From Neospora caninum Liverpool (taxonomy: Eukaryota; Apicomplexa; Conoidasida; Eucoccidiorida; Sarcocystidae), in the NCBI RefSeq assembly GCF_000208865.1, contig NC_018388.1, positions 1,054,001 to 1,118,000 on the forward strand: 64,000 nucleotides of DNA. The letters are read 5' to 3'. Of this stretch, positions 45,803 to 60,200 are shown in pieces. Under the pieces are notes generated by a model. It was given only the letters and a program-made list of their open reading frames with translations. It searched no databases and was not told the DNA's origin. Within the stretch, counting starts at the first letter, position 1. Each line of letters begins with the position of its first letter. The translations under genes and the position numbers were made by a program.

Positions 45803-48800
45803 TCAGGTGTTCTCTGATTGGTATTGTGCGTGCCTGGCGACGTATATTATGATTCTTATTAATGAGATCCCCCAGGAACAGCCTGCTTGGAAGCTAGGAG
45901 CAAAACGCTTTTGTTGGCGGAGCGCTGCTGCGTGTTCCTACACAAGCGAGGGCAGAGAGAGAAAGGAAGCTCGAGGCGAGAACGCAGCGGCATGCCGTCT
46001 CTCTGCCACAGCCGGCGCGCCTTCATGCGTCCAAGAAGGAACGGAACAATAAGGGAAAGAGGCCTGGAGCGTGACGGACGAAAAGAAGCCAGGCTGCGCC
46101 TTCTCACCTTCGTCTTTCCGCTCATTTCGCCGTCTGTCTCGGATAGCCGCGACGGCCAGGGATGCGCCTCATCAACCACGCTCATAGGGTCTGGGAAGTT
46201 TGGGTCAATGAGTTCACTCATTAAATGCGCGAATTCTTCCTCTTCCTTCCTCGCACGTTCTTCGTCCTTGTCTCCCTCGGCTTCGTCGCGTGATCGCCTC
46301 CTCTCCCTCCTCTCATAAAGATCGAACGAAGAGTGTGAGGAAGACCGGCAGCCAGGCTCGCCTTCCTTTTTCTCTCTGACCTCAGGCATATGGGCGGGCA
46401 TATGCGAGCCCTCCTTCTCGAGGAAGGCTCCACGCGAGCTGGGCGGGCTCCCCCGGTCGGTTGACGCTACACTCGGCGGCTTCAACGCCTCGAGTTTTCG
46501 CCCTTCCGAGAAATCGAGGAAACGCCGTCTGTCCCCGTCACCTCCCCGCTCCTGCTGACGCTGATGCTGAGACACGACGGCCGTGCAGGCGATGAAAGGA
46601 GCGTCAGAGACACTCGATCTAAAGTCGCCTGCGCGACGCTCGCCTGCCTCGGAGCTCGCGCCGTCGGGCTCCGCGGTGTCCTCTCCAGACAGGTCTTTTT
46701 GGGAGGCCTGAGCAAGCAGGCTGCGGAGGTGGCTGAGTTGCCTGGCCTCGAGACTTATGCGCGAGAGGAGAGAACGCGAAAGTGCACCGGCGGACCAGGA
46801 CGAAGGGCGCGTGTGTCCGTCGCTTGGCGCCTCGTTCACAGGAGCTGAGAAACACGTACGAGTCAACGCGTCTCCGTGACTCTCCACCTCCCACCCGATA
46901 CCGGCACTCCCCGTACGCGGATGCTGAAACGTGGAAGATAGAACCTGACTACTGCTCAAAGAAGAGGTGGGGTGGACACAAAGGGGAACGGAGGAAGGTT
47001 GCGGGCCTCCCCCAAGATCACTTTCGGCTCTTGCGTGCGTGCAGATCGAGCCCTCGTCGGCGTCCGTGCACTGTTCATCTCGCGCGGCAAACTGAGCACC
47101 CCTCACGTCCTCCTCCATGTCCGCGTGCGTCTCCGCTGCGCCCATCCGTTCCCCTCGCTCTCCTGAGTCTTGGATCCCCTTGCCCTCTCCGAAGGCCGCA
47201 CCGGTTCCCTCGAGGCCTGCGGTCCCTTTTGCCTTTTCGCGCACAGCGTCTGAGCCGTCTCTTCCACCCCTTGCGTCGTCGTTTCCGTCCGCGCTCTCCT
47301 CTGGTGCAACGGCACCATCTTCGCTTGCTGGCTCGTGCCAAGGCCACGAATCAGGGTGAGGAACCGCGAACCGGGAAACGAGAGGCACCAGGTCCGCGCG
47401 CGAGATGTGGTCCAGAAACGCGGCTGTCTGCACACAGTTTCGGACAAACTCGTCAGTGGTCCGAAGAAGGGCCAAGCGCTTTTTTTGCCTTCGGATATCT
47501 TGGGCAACCTTCCCGACATTCAGCATCTGAGGTTTCCTCGCTTCGCGACCCCACTCCCCCACGTGTTGAGGGCCTCGTCCATCCTGTTCAGAGGAAAGCG
47601 AAGAATCCCGCGGATGGTCGTGAGGAGGAGAAGACGCCATTTCCCCCTTCCCTCCTCTCTCCACTTCTTTCGGCGCGAAGCGCCTGTCTGCTTCACGGCC
47701 TCCACGAGAGACCGAATACGTGTTTTCATCATACGAATCAAGTGGACACTCACCTACGGCGTCCACCGTTTCTTTGTCCCCGTCCCTTTCAGAGTTCGCC
47801 CCCCGACTCCCTTCCTCCTGTTCTCCGCGACCCATTTCCACTTCAACCTCTCCTTTCCATAGGGCCTGTCTTTTGCTGAAATCCCAACGTTCACTCAGCC
47901 CTGAGTCGGGCTCTGCATGTGTCTGCCTAGCGAGACAGAAGCGCGCACCGGCACAGGAGAGATTCTGTAGAGTCAGCCGAAGCGCGGCGAAGATCTCGTG
48001 GAGTTCGATGGCGGTCTGGAGGGCGCCGCGGCCTTCGGCGCGTTCTGTGTCTCGTGCACTGCTCTCGCGTGCCGCTCCGCGTTCCCCGTTCCCGCCCTGA
48101 GGCTCGCGCCCACCCTGCGGCGGAGACTCCCACCGGCCTTCGGGCGCGTCACTGAGATCCCAACGGGGCTTTGAACCGGCGACTGAGCGATGTGGGGCGC
48201 CTGGCGAGGGAGACGGCCAATGCGCAAAAGCAGAATTGGCGAGTCGTGGAGCGGAGACAGGAAACGTCAGCGAAGCCGAGTGTGTCGCGCCGTAGTGGAG
48301 AGGACCCGGACAGCCTTCAGGATGGAGGGGTGCGGGAACGGGATGAGAAGAGGCAAAGGCATAGCGCGCAGGCGACGCGGGGAGAGACTCCGCCGGGATC
48401 GCCACAGCGGGAGCTCGTAGGAAGAGCAGGGGAAAGAAGTGAAGCGTCGTTTCTTTCCAGCACTCCAGCGCCGCCCAGAGAGCCAGGCGAAGACCCGAGA
48501 GGAGGTCCGTGAGAAGCGAAAGGGATTTCTCAGCTTCATGTTCTTCCTTCTCTTCCCACGACACAATGCACACGCCTTGCCCCACAAAGGGGCGAGCGGA
48601 ACCTCCAGCGGCAGCCGCGGAAGAGACGGCAGGAAACGGCGATGCAGAAGGGGACGAAGAGGAAGGCACGATGACGTTGAGTGTCTGCGTTTGCAGGTCG
48701 TTCTCGCTTTCTGGGGAATGAATGTTCTCTTTGCTTTCCCCCGCGCGCTTTCTCGCCGTTTCTCTCCTCTCCAGCTTGTCTGCGTCGCTCTGCCTGTCAC

Positions 48801-51800
48801 ACACATAAGGAAGAAAGCGCCGGCCTTCTTCTTCACAGGCGGTGAGGCACCGGCGACAGAGGGCAACAGCCATTCGCGCAGGCAGAAGGAGAACTTCTCT
48901 TTCTCGCTCCTCTTCTGCGTCCTCCCTTGCCTTGCTCGCTTCCGCCCCTTCGGCCTCTGACTGCCCGCCTTCCTGGCGGTGTCGCGATCTCCTCCGCTCC
49001 TTTTGTCTCTCTTCCAGGAGACTCCCGAGAAGCTGGGGTGAGGGCCACAGGGCCAGCCGCGCGGCCAGGCGAGAGAAGAAGACAGGGAGACCGCGCGCAG
49101 ACGTCGAGGCAAGCAGGCGCACCAGAAGGTGAAGAACGAGCGGGGAGAAGAGCGGATTCGTGACTCGACTTAGACGCAGTACAGCGTTACTGGGCAGCGG
49201 AGGCCCCGAAGACGAGAAGGCTGGCTGCCGTCGCAAATACGTCTCTCTATTTGCAGACTGAGGCGACGCCGACCGGGACGACCCATCGCCTGCTTCGGAC
49301 TCCTCCGGCGCAGATACATCGTCATACAGGAGCCTCTGCGCGGCATTCGAAGCGGCGACACAACGGGACGGAGACCCACCCACACGATGCGTCGCTTCCG
49401 ATTTGCCTCTCACGAGGCGTCTCTCTCCATCCGTCACAGTCCAGTTGTCGTCTTTTTCGTCGCCGTCATAGGTATCCGACGAGTCCTGTCGATCACTTTG
49501 TCTGTGACTTCCGCCTTTTCGGCCCCAGAACGCCGCGTCCTCGGTGGGCCTGCGCCCGCTCCGCTCTCTCTCATTCGCAGGCCGCGCCATCTTCCTCTCG
49601 CCCGTCCTGCGCTCCTCCGTCTGCGAGTCTCCCCGCCTTCTCGCGCTTCGCCATGCACGCTCGTCCTCACCGGAGGCTGCGCTGCCGTCCCCTGCGTCTT
49701 CGCCCCAATCAGATGCGCGAGAAAAGGGGCAACGGCGACCCGCAGGACCACTGGCCAAGGCGACGCGGTTCGCGTTTCCCGGGAGAAGAAGAAAAAGCAG
49801 CTGCTCGAGCAGTCGGTCGATTGTGCTTGCAAAGGAAGGCTGCCAGCAGTCCCTCGGCCGCCGCGCACCGACGCGGCTCTGCGCCCCGAAAGAGGCGAGA
49901 GCTGCGCCCACGTTCCGAAGCGCGTCGAGTAGAGAAAGACACGACTCCAGGCCATGCGCCTGGATCTCCTGCGCGGGCCACGGAGACGCAGGCGACGAAG
50001 GGGACGGGTCGCCAACAGGCCCCGGCGGGGCGTCGCGGGGTTCCACCTGTCTCCTGCACACCTGGCCAACGCCCCGTGGAGAAGAGGCGGAAGAATGCAC
50101 AGCGGGAAACGGGGATCTAGGGTCTACAGAGGCGAAAGAGGTAGAAGAGACTGAAGCGGATACACAGGCAGAGAGGGAAGGGGAAGAAGAACGACGAGGC
50201 GAGGAGCTTCGGGAGTGAGAAGAGTTGCGACGATGCGCACTGGGCGACGAACAGACGAGAAACGAAGAGTAGGGAGACCGCGAGGGAGACGAAGCAACGG
50301 AGGCGGGAGAAGCCTTCATGAATTCCACTAGGTGGCGCTCACGGCCAAGGCAGAACGGCGAGACTGTGTAGCGTCCGCTTCGATTCGGCACTTGGCCGCT
50401 ATCGGATTCGCCTCCGCGGATGTGTGCGTCGACGGAGAAGAGCGGACGCGACGGGAGCGGCAAGGAGAAGAAATTAAGGCGAAGCAGGTGCTCACCCAGA
50501 GAGACTCTGCAGGCCCGAGACGGACGGCTCGGCGGGGCCTTGCCGCGTCCTGGCGCATCGCCATACCGAGACAGAGACGGCAGCACATGGCGGGAAGGTC
50601 GCATTCTTGTCTTGTCCGCTTTTCCAGACAAAACATGCATGTGCACATCCCGCCGCGCGTTCCTTTCGTCTGCCTCGCTTTCGAGGTCTTCTTCCGCGGC
50701 CGATCCGCCTGTCTCGTCGCTTATTTCGCGTCTGGGGGTGGCGGGTCTCCTGTCTCGCTCTTCCGAGCTGGAGACGCGAGGGCGCGGCTCCTTCCAAAAG
50801 GCCCCAAACGCGCTCCCTCCGGACCGTCTCTCTCCGGCGCAATCGTCCCCTCTCTCACCACCAAACTTGGGCTTCCTCGTTTCTGCGCCGCCACAGTGAA
50901 GACCACGTCCCCGCGCCTTTTCTGGCTGCCGATGCGCCCTGGCGTCAACGTGCTCTGTTTCTTCGTCACTATCTTCCTCTCTGTCTCTCTCACTTTCTTC
51001 CTCTCCTGCCTCTGTCGCTTCGCGTTTTCCGCTGCCTGCCGCTTCTCCCTCCACCTTCTCCCCTTCCGCCTTTCCTTCTTCCCACAGCGCCCGGTGCGTC
51101 GCGCTTTCGAGCGTCCGTGCATACTCCTCTCTTTCACGTTTCGCGAGGAAGACGCCCAGCACTCGGAAAGCTGTGAAGCGACACAGGCGCAGCAGGAAGG
51201 CGGGCGACGTCACGGCTGGTGGCGGGTCTCTCGCTCCCAGAGAAGCGCCAGTCCCCGGCGACGCGCGAAGCTGCGTTCGGCTCTGGTGGCCTTTCCCGCT
51301 CCCTCGAACCCCGGCGCGACTTTCTCGCGGATGTCGTTCTTCGAGCGACGAGGACTCAGCTTTCTCGATCGACGGCAGAGAAGACCTGTGCGGCCCCAAA
51401 TCGCCCGGCCGTGTCCGTCGTCTGCCTCGTGGGTCTTCCGCGTCATAAGCGGGTCTCGCGCGCTCCCCAACAGCATCTCTCTGTGCGCGGGGAGATGCGC
51501 ACGAGACTGGAAAATCCCGCGAGGTGCGGCGCAACCTCTCTCCTCCGTCCGGCGAGACAGGCGAGGTAGACTCCATCTCTTCCTCGTTTTTTCGCTCTTC
51601 AGACACATCCACGCGACTGTCTGCGAGGCTGACGCGTCTCCATTCGCTTTGTGTCGTTCGTTCGCGGCCTTCACCCCGGCGCCGCCTCGATGTGCGTTTC
51701 CCTCTGGCGCCCCCCGCGTTGCTGGCAAGCCGCCACCTCTCCCGGCGCCGTGGAGGCGCGGGAGACACCGGAAATGCGAGGGCGACTGCGAGAGCCTGCA

Positions 51801-54800
51801 GGAGTTCCGAGCGGTAAACGTAGATTTCCTGTGACGCCAACACGGCCGCTCGTGCCGCTGGCGGACGCTCTCGCGCCTCCTGGGTCTCTTGGGGGCTCGG
51901 CCTAGGGCCGTGCTCGAGTGTCTCCAAATCGGTGCGTCCAGAGGAGACAGAGGGCGAGGCCCTCTGCCGAGCGGCTGGGGGTGGAGGGACGTCGAGAGCA
52001 GGGGAGAGGAAAAAGTCCCAGGCCCCGTCGTCGCCGTCGGGACAGAGCCAGCAGCCGACCTCGAGAAGAAGATTGTCGTCGGAGCAGATTTCTCTCCAGA
52101 GAAGGCGCGAGAAGAGGAGGAAACAGCACGTCGCGGGCACTGCGACAGCAGCGACGGGAGACTTGGGAAGCGACAACGGGGCCGAAGCGAGAGAAGGGAA
52201 ACACCGCGCTGAGGAATGCAGAGAGAGTAAGGTGCCGGAGGCAGCGGCGGACGGGAACACGACGCGGGCTGCTTCGGCGAGGGGACTCTCCACGCCGGGT
52301 GCTCGAGAAGCGACGTCAGCTGAGGGACTGGAGACCCACGCAGCGGGCGAGGAAGCGCGCACCGGCAGAGAGGCACTCGGACGGCTCTGGGGGCCAGACG
52401 GGCTGTCCTCGGCCGCCAGGACATCGTAGAGATTCGCGCAGACGAGCTGGTCACATCGTGGCAGGAGAGACTTCAACGGGGGAGCAGTCGGGGTTACCTC
52501 TGCGTGCTTCGCGTTTTGCTCCTTGTCTGAACGCTGCATCCCCGCGGGGCCAAGAACGGGGACGGGAGCCGGGCGCGCCGCGGGCGAAAAGGAAGGAGAC
52601 ACTCGGGAAACAGCAGTCGACAAGAGAGAAGGCGAAAGACTACGGTCCTGAAGAAGAAGGAGGATACGCCAGATGCAGAGCCGAAGAAAGGGGAGAGAAG
52701 GAAGAATCTGCAGGGCGGGACTCTCCGCGCCAGGAGACACAGCGGTTTCTCGGCCAGTCCCTCGCGTTTCCTCTCGTAGGTGCTGGCCTGCGCGTTCAGT
52801 GCGTACCCCTGCTTCGCGTCGCCCAGCTCTCTCCTCGGAGTCTTCGAGGAAAGGTGTTAGCAGACAAGCGTCTGGCGCCGACTCGACTTCCAGGCCTTGC
52901 TCGCCTCCCCACAACAAGAACGAGGAGCCGGGCGGAGAGGAGCAACAGGACGGAGAAATAGAATTGGGAGACGACTGCAGAGGGGAAGAAGCAGTCGACG
53001 GCAGAGACAAGGAGGGGTCACAAAAGACAGGCCAAGAGGCGAACGAAGAAGAAAGCGAGGTTGAGATGCAAACGAAAGCGACAGAAACCGACCCAGGCGC
53101 GGCAAGAACAGCGGCGGCGCAAATGTGGAGCGCGAGAGGAAGCGGGAGAAGGAGGGGCAGAGAGGCAGTGACGGCGCCGGAAGGCGAGGGGAGTAGGCGA
53201 GAGGCGCCCGGCGAGAGCGAGGAAGCCCCAGAAAGCAGCGTCGAGAAAGGAAGGGGGGGGAGGAAGCGCGAGGAGCCTGCAACAACCGAAGACGGGCGAG
53301 AAGAGAAAGGAAATCGCGACCAGCAAAGATCGCCTACTGCGTCAACCCCACAGGGTAAACACATGCACCCTTTCAGTCGCAGGAGTTGCAGCGACGTGAC
53401 GCGCGCAGCCTCGCCATCCTCCCCCTCCCTGGCTTCGCCACCGAGCTTCGCCTGGCCCTTGGCGGCTGCGCAGCGTTCTGCGTCGCGCTGGCTGTCTCCC
53501 GTTCCCACTCCTCGTGCTTCGGCCTTCCTGCGCAGGCACGCCGCATGCAGAAGAATGTGGTTGGCGCTCTTTGTGAAGTCGGACGAGAAACGCAGGAGCC
53601 GCTCGAGCTTCCCCAGCTTCGAGTAGATCGCAGGAGCAGGCGAGTGGAGAAAGACAGCCATCGGGGTGTCTCTGGGAGTGAAAGCAGCTGTCGAGAGAGG
53701 TCGGAGAGGAAGGTCCGAGCCCCGCGGCCAAAGCGCCTGCTGAGAGAGAGAAAGGCTGTCGGCCGCGCCACGACCGGGAAAGGGAGAGCCCTCTGGGTTT
53801 GCGTCTCCTCCCTGTCCCCCTCCGGCTTGGCCGCTTTCTCCCGAGGACAGCAACGACACCAACCCGTCGAGGCCTATCAAGCCTCTGGCCACCGACCTTT
53901 CAAACAGGCCAGAGGTCGACGCGCAAGACGCGAAAAGACTCGACTTGGAAAAGTGAGAAAAAGAGCTGGACGACGAAGTGAGGCACAGGCCGCTCGGGCC
54001 GCCTGTGAGAGCGTCAAACACCAAGTGCAGCAGAGCGACTTCTCGAGACCCCGCCGCGGAAGGAAAAGAAGAGGGAACGGGAGCGGCGGAATGCTCTCCG
54101 TCACCCGCCTGCACAGACGATGGAGAGGCGGCCCGCGCAGCCTGCGTAACCTGAAAATCAGAAAAGAAGCAGAGAGAGAAGCGAACGCGCAGGGGTGCGG
54201 TGAACAGCGACAGCGGGAAGGCAACCCGAAGCATTTGCAGGAGAAGAAGTGAGCAGCAGAGAGGAAAGAAGATGCGGGGAGAACGCGAAGAGGCGAAAGA
54301 GACGCACAACCAGAGATTTTGTGGGACGCGCGCGACAGCAGAAACGGCGACGAAAAGGGGAGCGAAACATCCTGAAAGGGACAGACGTCACGTGGCCAGT
54401 ATCCCCACAAAGTCGACAAGACGAGTCGAACGGGCGACCACCCAGCGTCAGCTTCCTACTGTGACAGCTGAGTGTCTTAAGCGCGCACGGTGGCCTCGCG
54501 ATGTTCCGGAATTCTTTACCCTCGCATCGCCGCCGTTGTCGCTCGCCTCGCCTTCCCTCAGGTGACGACTTCCCTGACCCACGAAGAGATCCCAGAGGAT
54601 CCTCAGACTGTCTCTTCCGGCCCTCTTTTCTGCAGCTTGGCGCATCTCTTCTAGCGGCTCGTGCGCGTCGCTTGCCCGGAGCCCGCCCTGTGTCTCGCCT
54701 GCTCCATGCATCTTTCCCAGCTCTTCTCCCTTGGCCGTTTTGTCGCCTCGTCGCTCTTCACGCGGCGGGAGACTCGTCGCTGGCCAAGGCCCTACAGAGG

Positions 54801-57217
54801 CCGGAAACGCCGAGCAAAATGCGCACACACGCGGCGCCGCGGCAGGCATGAGCGCGTCGCACACCGACGCTGCGAGAGGCGCAGCGAGGCCGAGGAGGGA
54901 AAGGCCCACAGCCGCAAGCGGCGAGAAGGAAGTCGGGTCGCCGAGCGCGGAGGGCGAACTCCAAACAGAACAACACCGCAAACGGAGAGAAGCCAAGACT
55001 GTCTGGCGGGCACAAGCGACGAGGCGCATCCACTCGACCAGGGCGAAGGCGGCCGACCTCAGCTCGCGTGCGAGAAGGCGGGAAGAAGGCGAAAGAGACA
55101 AAAGAGACGAGAGAGGAGAGACGCTAGTCACAGACGGTAGACCGGTGGAAGAGGTAAAAGGAGACGGAGACACGGGAGAAGGCGAAAGCTGCTGAGCTTT
55201 GGAGAGAGACGCGAGACAGCCTTGGACAGACAGGAGCCATAGCAAGGAGACGCCGAGATGCAGGAGAAGCGAGTCGAGCACGCCGGCGGCCTGGTCGGCG
55301 TCGGCGAAGACCTCGTGGCAAGAGAGAGAAGACGCCGACGGAGACGCAACCAAAGGAGCAGGAGAAGCGAGAGCGGGAAGAGCGGGGCATCGCGCCTCTG
55401 GCGATCGCACACGCGCAGCCACATGCTCCGCGGAGCGGCTGACACTAGCGAGGAAATCTCGCAGGGAAGGCGAATGAAAAGCGGGGAGAGATGGGAAAGC
55501 GCCACACTCGGCGCTCGTCCAATAGGGCGGCGGGCCGTGGCCTGGAGGCGCGTCTGTCGCGGGGTCTGTCGTCTGGGCGTTGGCCGCGAGGGGTTCGTTC
55601 TCTCTTCCGCTCGTTTCGGGGTTTTCGTGTTTCGAAACAGGGGGTGGCTTCGCCCCCTTTAGAGAGGCCGCGTCCGCCTGAGGCGAACCCTCCGAAGTGT
55701 AGAAGCTCCACAGACGCGCCGGAGAGGCGAGGAGGAGGAAGAAGGGGCCGAGGAGGCGTCTGCGGGAAACACAGAGCGGGCGGTTCCCGCCGCACTGGCC
55801 TTGCAGGCAGAGCAGGCAGGGAAAGTGCGGCTCGAGAGATGGAGATGGCGGAGACGAGGCAGGCCCAGGGGCGGCCGAGCATGAAGGGCGGAGGGAGTAA
55901 GGACCCGAGAGTGAAAGCGAACAAGCGGCGGGATGCGGCGCCGAGTGGGGCACGAGACAGCGGGTCGCATCCTCAGAAAGAGAAGACGGGCATTCGAGCA
56001 ACAGGCCAACCGCGAGATTGAGGATATACACGCGAAGAAGAGGGGCGTCCCAAAGCGTGTCCTGGAAGACTCGCGAGTGCTGAAGACGCAGGAAGAGCGC
56101 GGCGGTTCTCGCTTCGGCCTCCGCCGCCACGCGTTCCAGAAAGCGAGACTGGCCGTTCGAGGACAGTGCAGTCAAAGAGGGTGCAAGCGCGCAGCCTTCG
56201 GAGGCAGACTGGACAGAGAAGCAAAACGTTTTGGCGTGGGGCTCCGTGCTCGTGGCCGAGGTGACATGGCCGTCTCCTTCTGCCTCCTTCGCCTTTGCGT
56301 CAGGGGGTTTCCCCGTCGCCTTCGCCCCCTTGGCGCACTCGGCTTCTCGGTCGTCGCGGGTTCGTGTCCTCTCTGCTTCGTCCCCGCCGCTCGGGTCTCC
56401 TGCGCCACAAGGCCTTGACGAGACAGGGGAGACAGCCTTCGCAGGCGCGGCCGACGCGGAAGGGAATGCGAAAAAGAGCGAGGGCGCGTACTGGCCTTCG
56501 GCGAGCTTCAGCTTAAGTGCGGCTTCCCTCTTCTCGCGTTCCTCTTGCTTCGAAAAGAGGAGGAAAAAATCTTGGGAACAGACGCCTGGCGTCAGCCCGC
56601 TCTTCCCCGCAAAGACGGTATCTCCCGCGGCCGAAGCGAGAAAGGCCGCGACTCTCTTTCTGCCTTCGTTGCCTTCCTCCGTGTGCTCCGCCGCAAGTCC
56701 GGCGCTTGCTGGGTTGCGACGGCCAGCTCGAGAAACAGAAGGAAGTCGGGCGGCCGTCGCAGACGACGCAGCAGGCCTCAAAGAAGAAGGATCAGGCGAG
56801 AAAGGAGAAGAGCCCGACGCAGAAGAAGCGAGAGAAGAGAGAGCAGAAGAAGGAGAAGAGAGAGAAGACCCGAGAGAAGCGGAGGCAGCTTTCTGTGAGT
56901 ACAGGCGGCGGTCGTCTTCCAGACAAGAGGAGAAGTAGGTGAGGAAGACAACGGCGAAGGATGAACGAGAGAACAGAAAGGCCTGCAGCATGCAGCGCAT
57001 GCTCACCAGCCGGCCGTTCCCTGAAGAACAAGCAAAACGGTCCGCTATGCAGATTCGAACCCCTCAGAGCCTCCCCTTGCACATATAGGCGCAGATTCAA
57101 AGGAGCCTCGTGAAAAATGCAACCTCACATGCAGACGCGCATTCCCTCCAAAACGCCTCACTTATTTGCTGAGTCCTACACAGCAGTACCAAAACAGACA
57201 GCTATTTACTCATATGC

Positions 57218-57257
<40 letters not shown>

Positions 57258-60200
57258 GCACGCATATGGAGGTATAGAGGCTTGGATACACAGAGGAATA
57301 TGAATGCACAGTGCAGATGTCGAGGGTTGTGTGAGCTCTCAGCACATGCCGAGTTGTGTGGGCTTGGCCAGAGTTTCGTGAATACCGAGATACTTCTCCC
57401 ATGTTCCCGTTGCCAAAATCTACAGAGGTAACTCGACACGCGGACCTTGTGGTTGCCGCGGGAGCGCGCGGTGTATCTAACGCCGGCGCCTTCCGCCCCT
57501 ACGGATTTTCCTAGCCCCCGGCGATCCTTTTGGGACGCAAACGCTACAGAGAGCGAGGAACCGACGAAAAATGGGGGGTCGTCTCGTCGCTGTCTGTTTG
57601 CAAGAATTGGTCTGCCTTTTCTTCCTCGTCTCGGCCTCTTCCAATCCACTTACCTGCTGGCGGGCGATCCGCCCCTGTCTTTGTAGCCGGCGGCTGCGTC
57701 GGCGCTTCGGCTTGTTCCCGCTCGCCTCCGTTCGCACGGCCTGCGTCTCCCGCTCCCTTCTCGCGTCCCTCTCTCTCTGCTGCTCGGCGCATCGCTCCCC
57801 GCGGCGGGTCTGGCGAAGAGAACAGAGTCGAGCAGCGGAACGAGGGGCGGAGAAGAGCGCACACAGCGCCGTAGTCGAGCAGACAGCTGGGCGCCTTCGC
57901 CTCGGGCGCCGCGGCAGGAAGGAGCGACGGCAGGAGCCAGGCGACAGCCCAAGCGGCGAGAGCGGCGACGATCGGCCCCGAGAGACGCGGATGGAGAACC
58001 GCAGCTTGGAAAATTACGATCACTGCGAACAAAAAAGACCGCATGCAACAACACACAGAAGGAGTGAGTGCCCGACCTTTGCGACAAAGGGATCTCTGCC
58101 CGAACTTGCTTTGCACAGATATCAGTGTCTCCACACGAAGTAGGAATCATTGTCGCTCAGTCAGCAGCTGGAAAGGTACTTCGTGTGTTTTCTCGGATTG
58201 CACTGAAGTGGTGGGACTGCCGCGAAACGGCACGGATACTGTCGCTCGCTATCCTGCCTTGTCTCCGCTTCTCTTCTCCCCCCTCTGCGACACGAACAGT
58301 CTTACTGTCTTCGCAGTGGTGCGCCTTCTCGATTTGTTCCAACCAGTCAGATGCCTCGAAGAAGACCGCCTGGTCCAGCTGGCCCCTCCCCTCTGGAATC
58401 CCAAAGTCGGCCTCGCCCGTCGTGTGGTTTTTCACGCCCTCTTCGAAGCACACAAAGGCCCGAGAGGCCAGGGCAATGAGAGTGTCTGCCGCACCCATCA
58501 AACGCTGTCTTCGTCTTCTTTCTTTCCTCGGGGAGAACGCTCGGACGCGTCTTGTCTCTCTTCGTTTTCTCGCCGAAGGCCTTGTCGTCTTCTCGGGCCA
58601 CAACGCCTCTCTGCCACCGAGACCTTGCGCATGCAGACCTGACAGCCGTGTACGGGCATCGCGCTGGACCGTTTGCTTCGGCCTCCCGCTCTCTTGCTGC
58701 CGTGTGACTCGTCTCCATCCGCTTCCCTGTCTATCTCTTCTTCGCCTGTGCGCCTCAGACCCTCTTTCCCCTTCTAATCGAGCCTCGCGTCTCCTTTCGT
58801 CTCGGCCTCTGCCAGCGCAGCTTTCTCTCGCTCCTCTCTCCCATCCGTTCCTGCGAGGAGACTCGCCTTCCACCTTCGGGCCTTGTGCCCTTCCCACGCC
58901 CCCAGAAACCCTCGCTGCTCCTTGCCTCTCAGCCGCGCAGTCTCTGCGTGGCCGACGCGCGTACTCGGGCTCGTCAGCCTCGCTGGGCTCGGCGCCGCGG
59001 CTCGCCTTAGAGAAGGAACCGTGAACCAGGGTGAGCCGTCGGTTTCTGCCACAAACGGCGAGGCTGTCTGGGTTCCGCAAAGGATCGAGAAGTCCCTTTT
59101 GGCCATCCCGGTGCCAGTCCCTGTCTCTCTCATCCTGGGTGACTCCCCTCTCCCTAGCTTGGCTCGGCTTACCGAACTCACGCCCGCCCACGGGCGCTTC
59201 GCCTCCAGGCATTCCCGACTTCTCGAACTTTGCGTCTTCTCTTTCTTCGACGTCTTCTCTTTCGAATTCTTCTCCCGTGTGTTCTCGTTCTTCTTTTTCC
59301 GTGTCAGTCAACTGTGCGTTCAGATGCCTCGACGGCTGCGGGCATCCACTTCGGTCGTCGTCCGTTTCGTCAAGCGAAGCAGGAGAGCTGGAACGTCTGT
59401 CTTCTCTTCTCCTCCGTTGCCAGTCTCTCTCTCTCGCCACGCGCCGTAACCGGTACTCTCCGTCGGTATGCTGGGAGCCGAGGCCCCGATGGTAGGAGAC
59501 GGAGACAGACGCGGCAGCGTGAGGCTCTGCACCACTCTCCGCCGAATCCGGAGACGAATAAGACAGCCGTTCCAACTGTCGCCCTCTGTCTCCGCCTCGC
59601 CGCGTCTCCTCTTTTTCGTCCCTTCTCGACCGCCCGCGGCGCTCCGCAGTCCGGCGCCAGCGACCGCGCGCATCTTCTGCCTCATCGGCCTCAGGTCGCG
59701 CGCGCAAGAGGGTGCCTCGTGCTTCTCGGCTGCCACGCAATTCACAAGATTCCACAAACCCCTCCGGCAGAAGATACACGGATGGAGGTCGCTCACGTTG
59801 GCTGGAAACATAGCAGGGGCGTTCCCGTCGCCAGCCGAGGTAGAAATAAGACAAAGCGCTTTCCCTGTCAGGGTGAGGGCGCCTTCTCGCGGAAGCGTGT
59901 GGTCGCCTCAGCCACGGGTGAGAGGCAGTTGCAGATCCCCGTTCATCGAGCAACCGTCGCGCCGCCGTAGGCGCACCCGCCGCAGACGTCGAGGAAGAAA
60001 GATACCGATATCTTGAGCGGCGGAAACGCCGAGATTCGTGCCGCTCTTGTCTCTCCCAATCCGAAGAGGCGATCCAGTCTTCTTCTCCGTCTTCCTCGGT
60101 TGTGGTTACCTCCACGTCTGCGTCAGATGCCGTTTCTTCACCTTCTGCCCATCGAGAGCCCTCGATAGAGTCCCCGGGGCTACCCTCGCTCCTCCGTTCT

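Noticed and set aside
50332..51834. 500-codon plus-strand open frame
   Set aside because: Lies antisense to exon 4 of the giant gene. Long antisense frames are expected opposite Ser/Arg/Ala-rich high-G+C coding DNA; no motif was seen.
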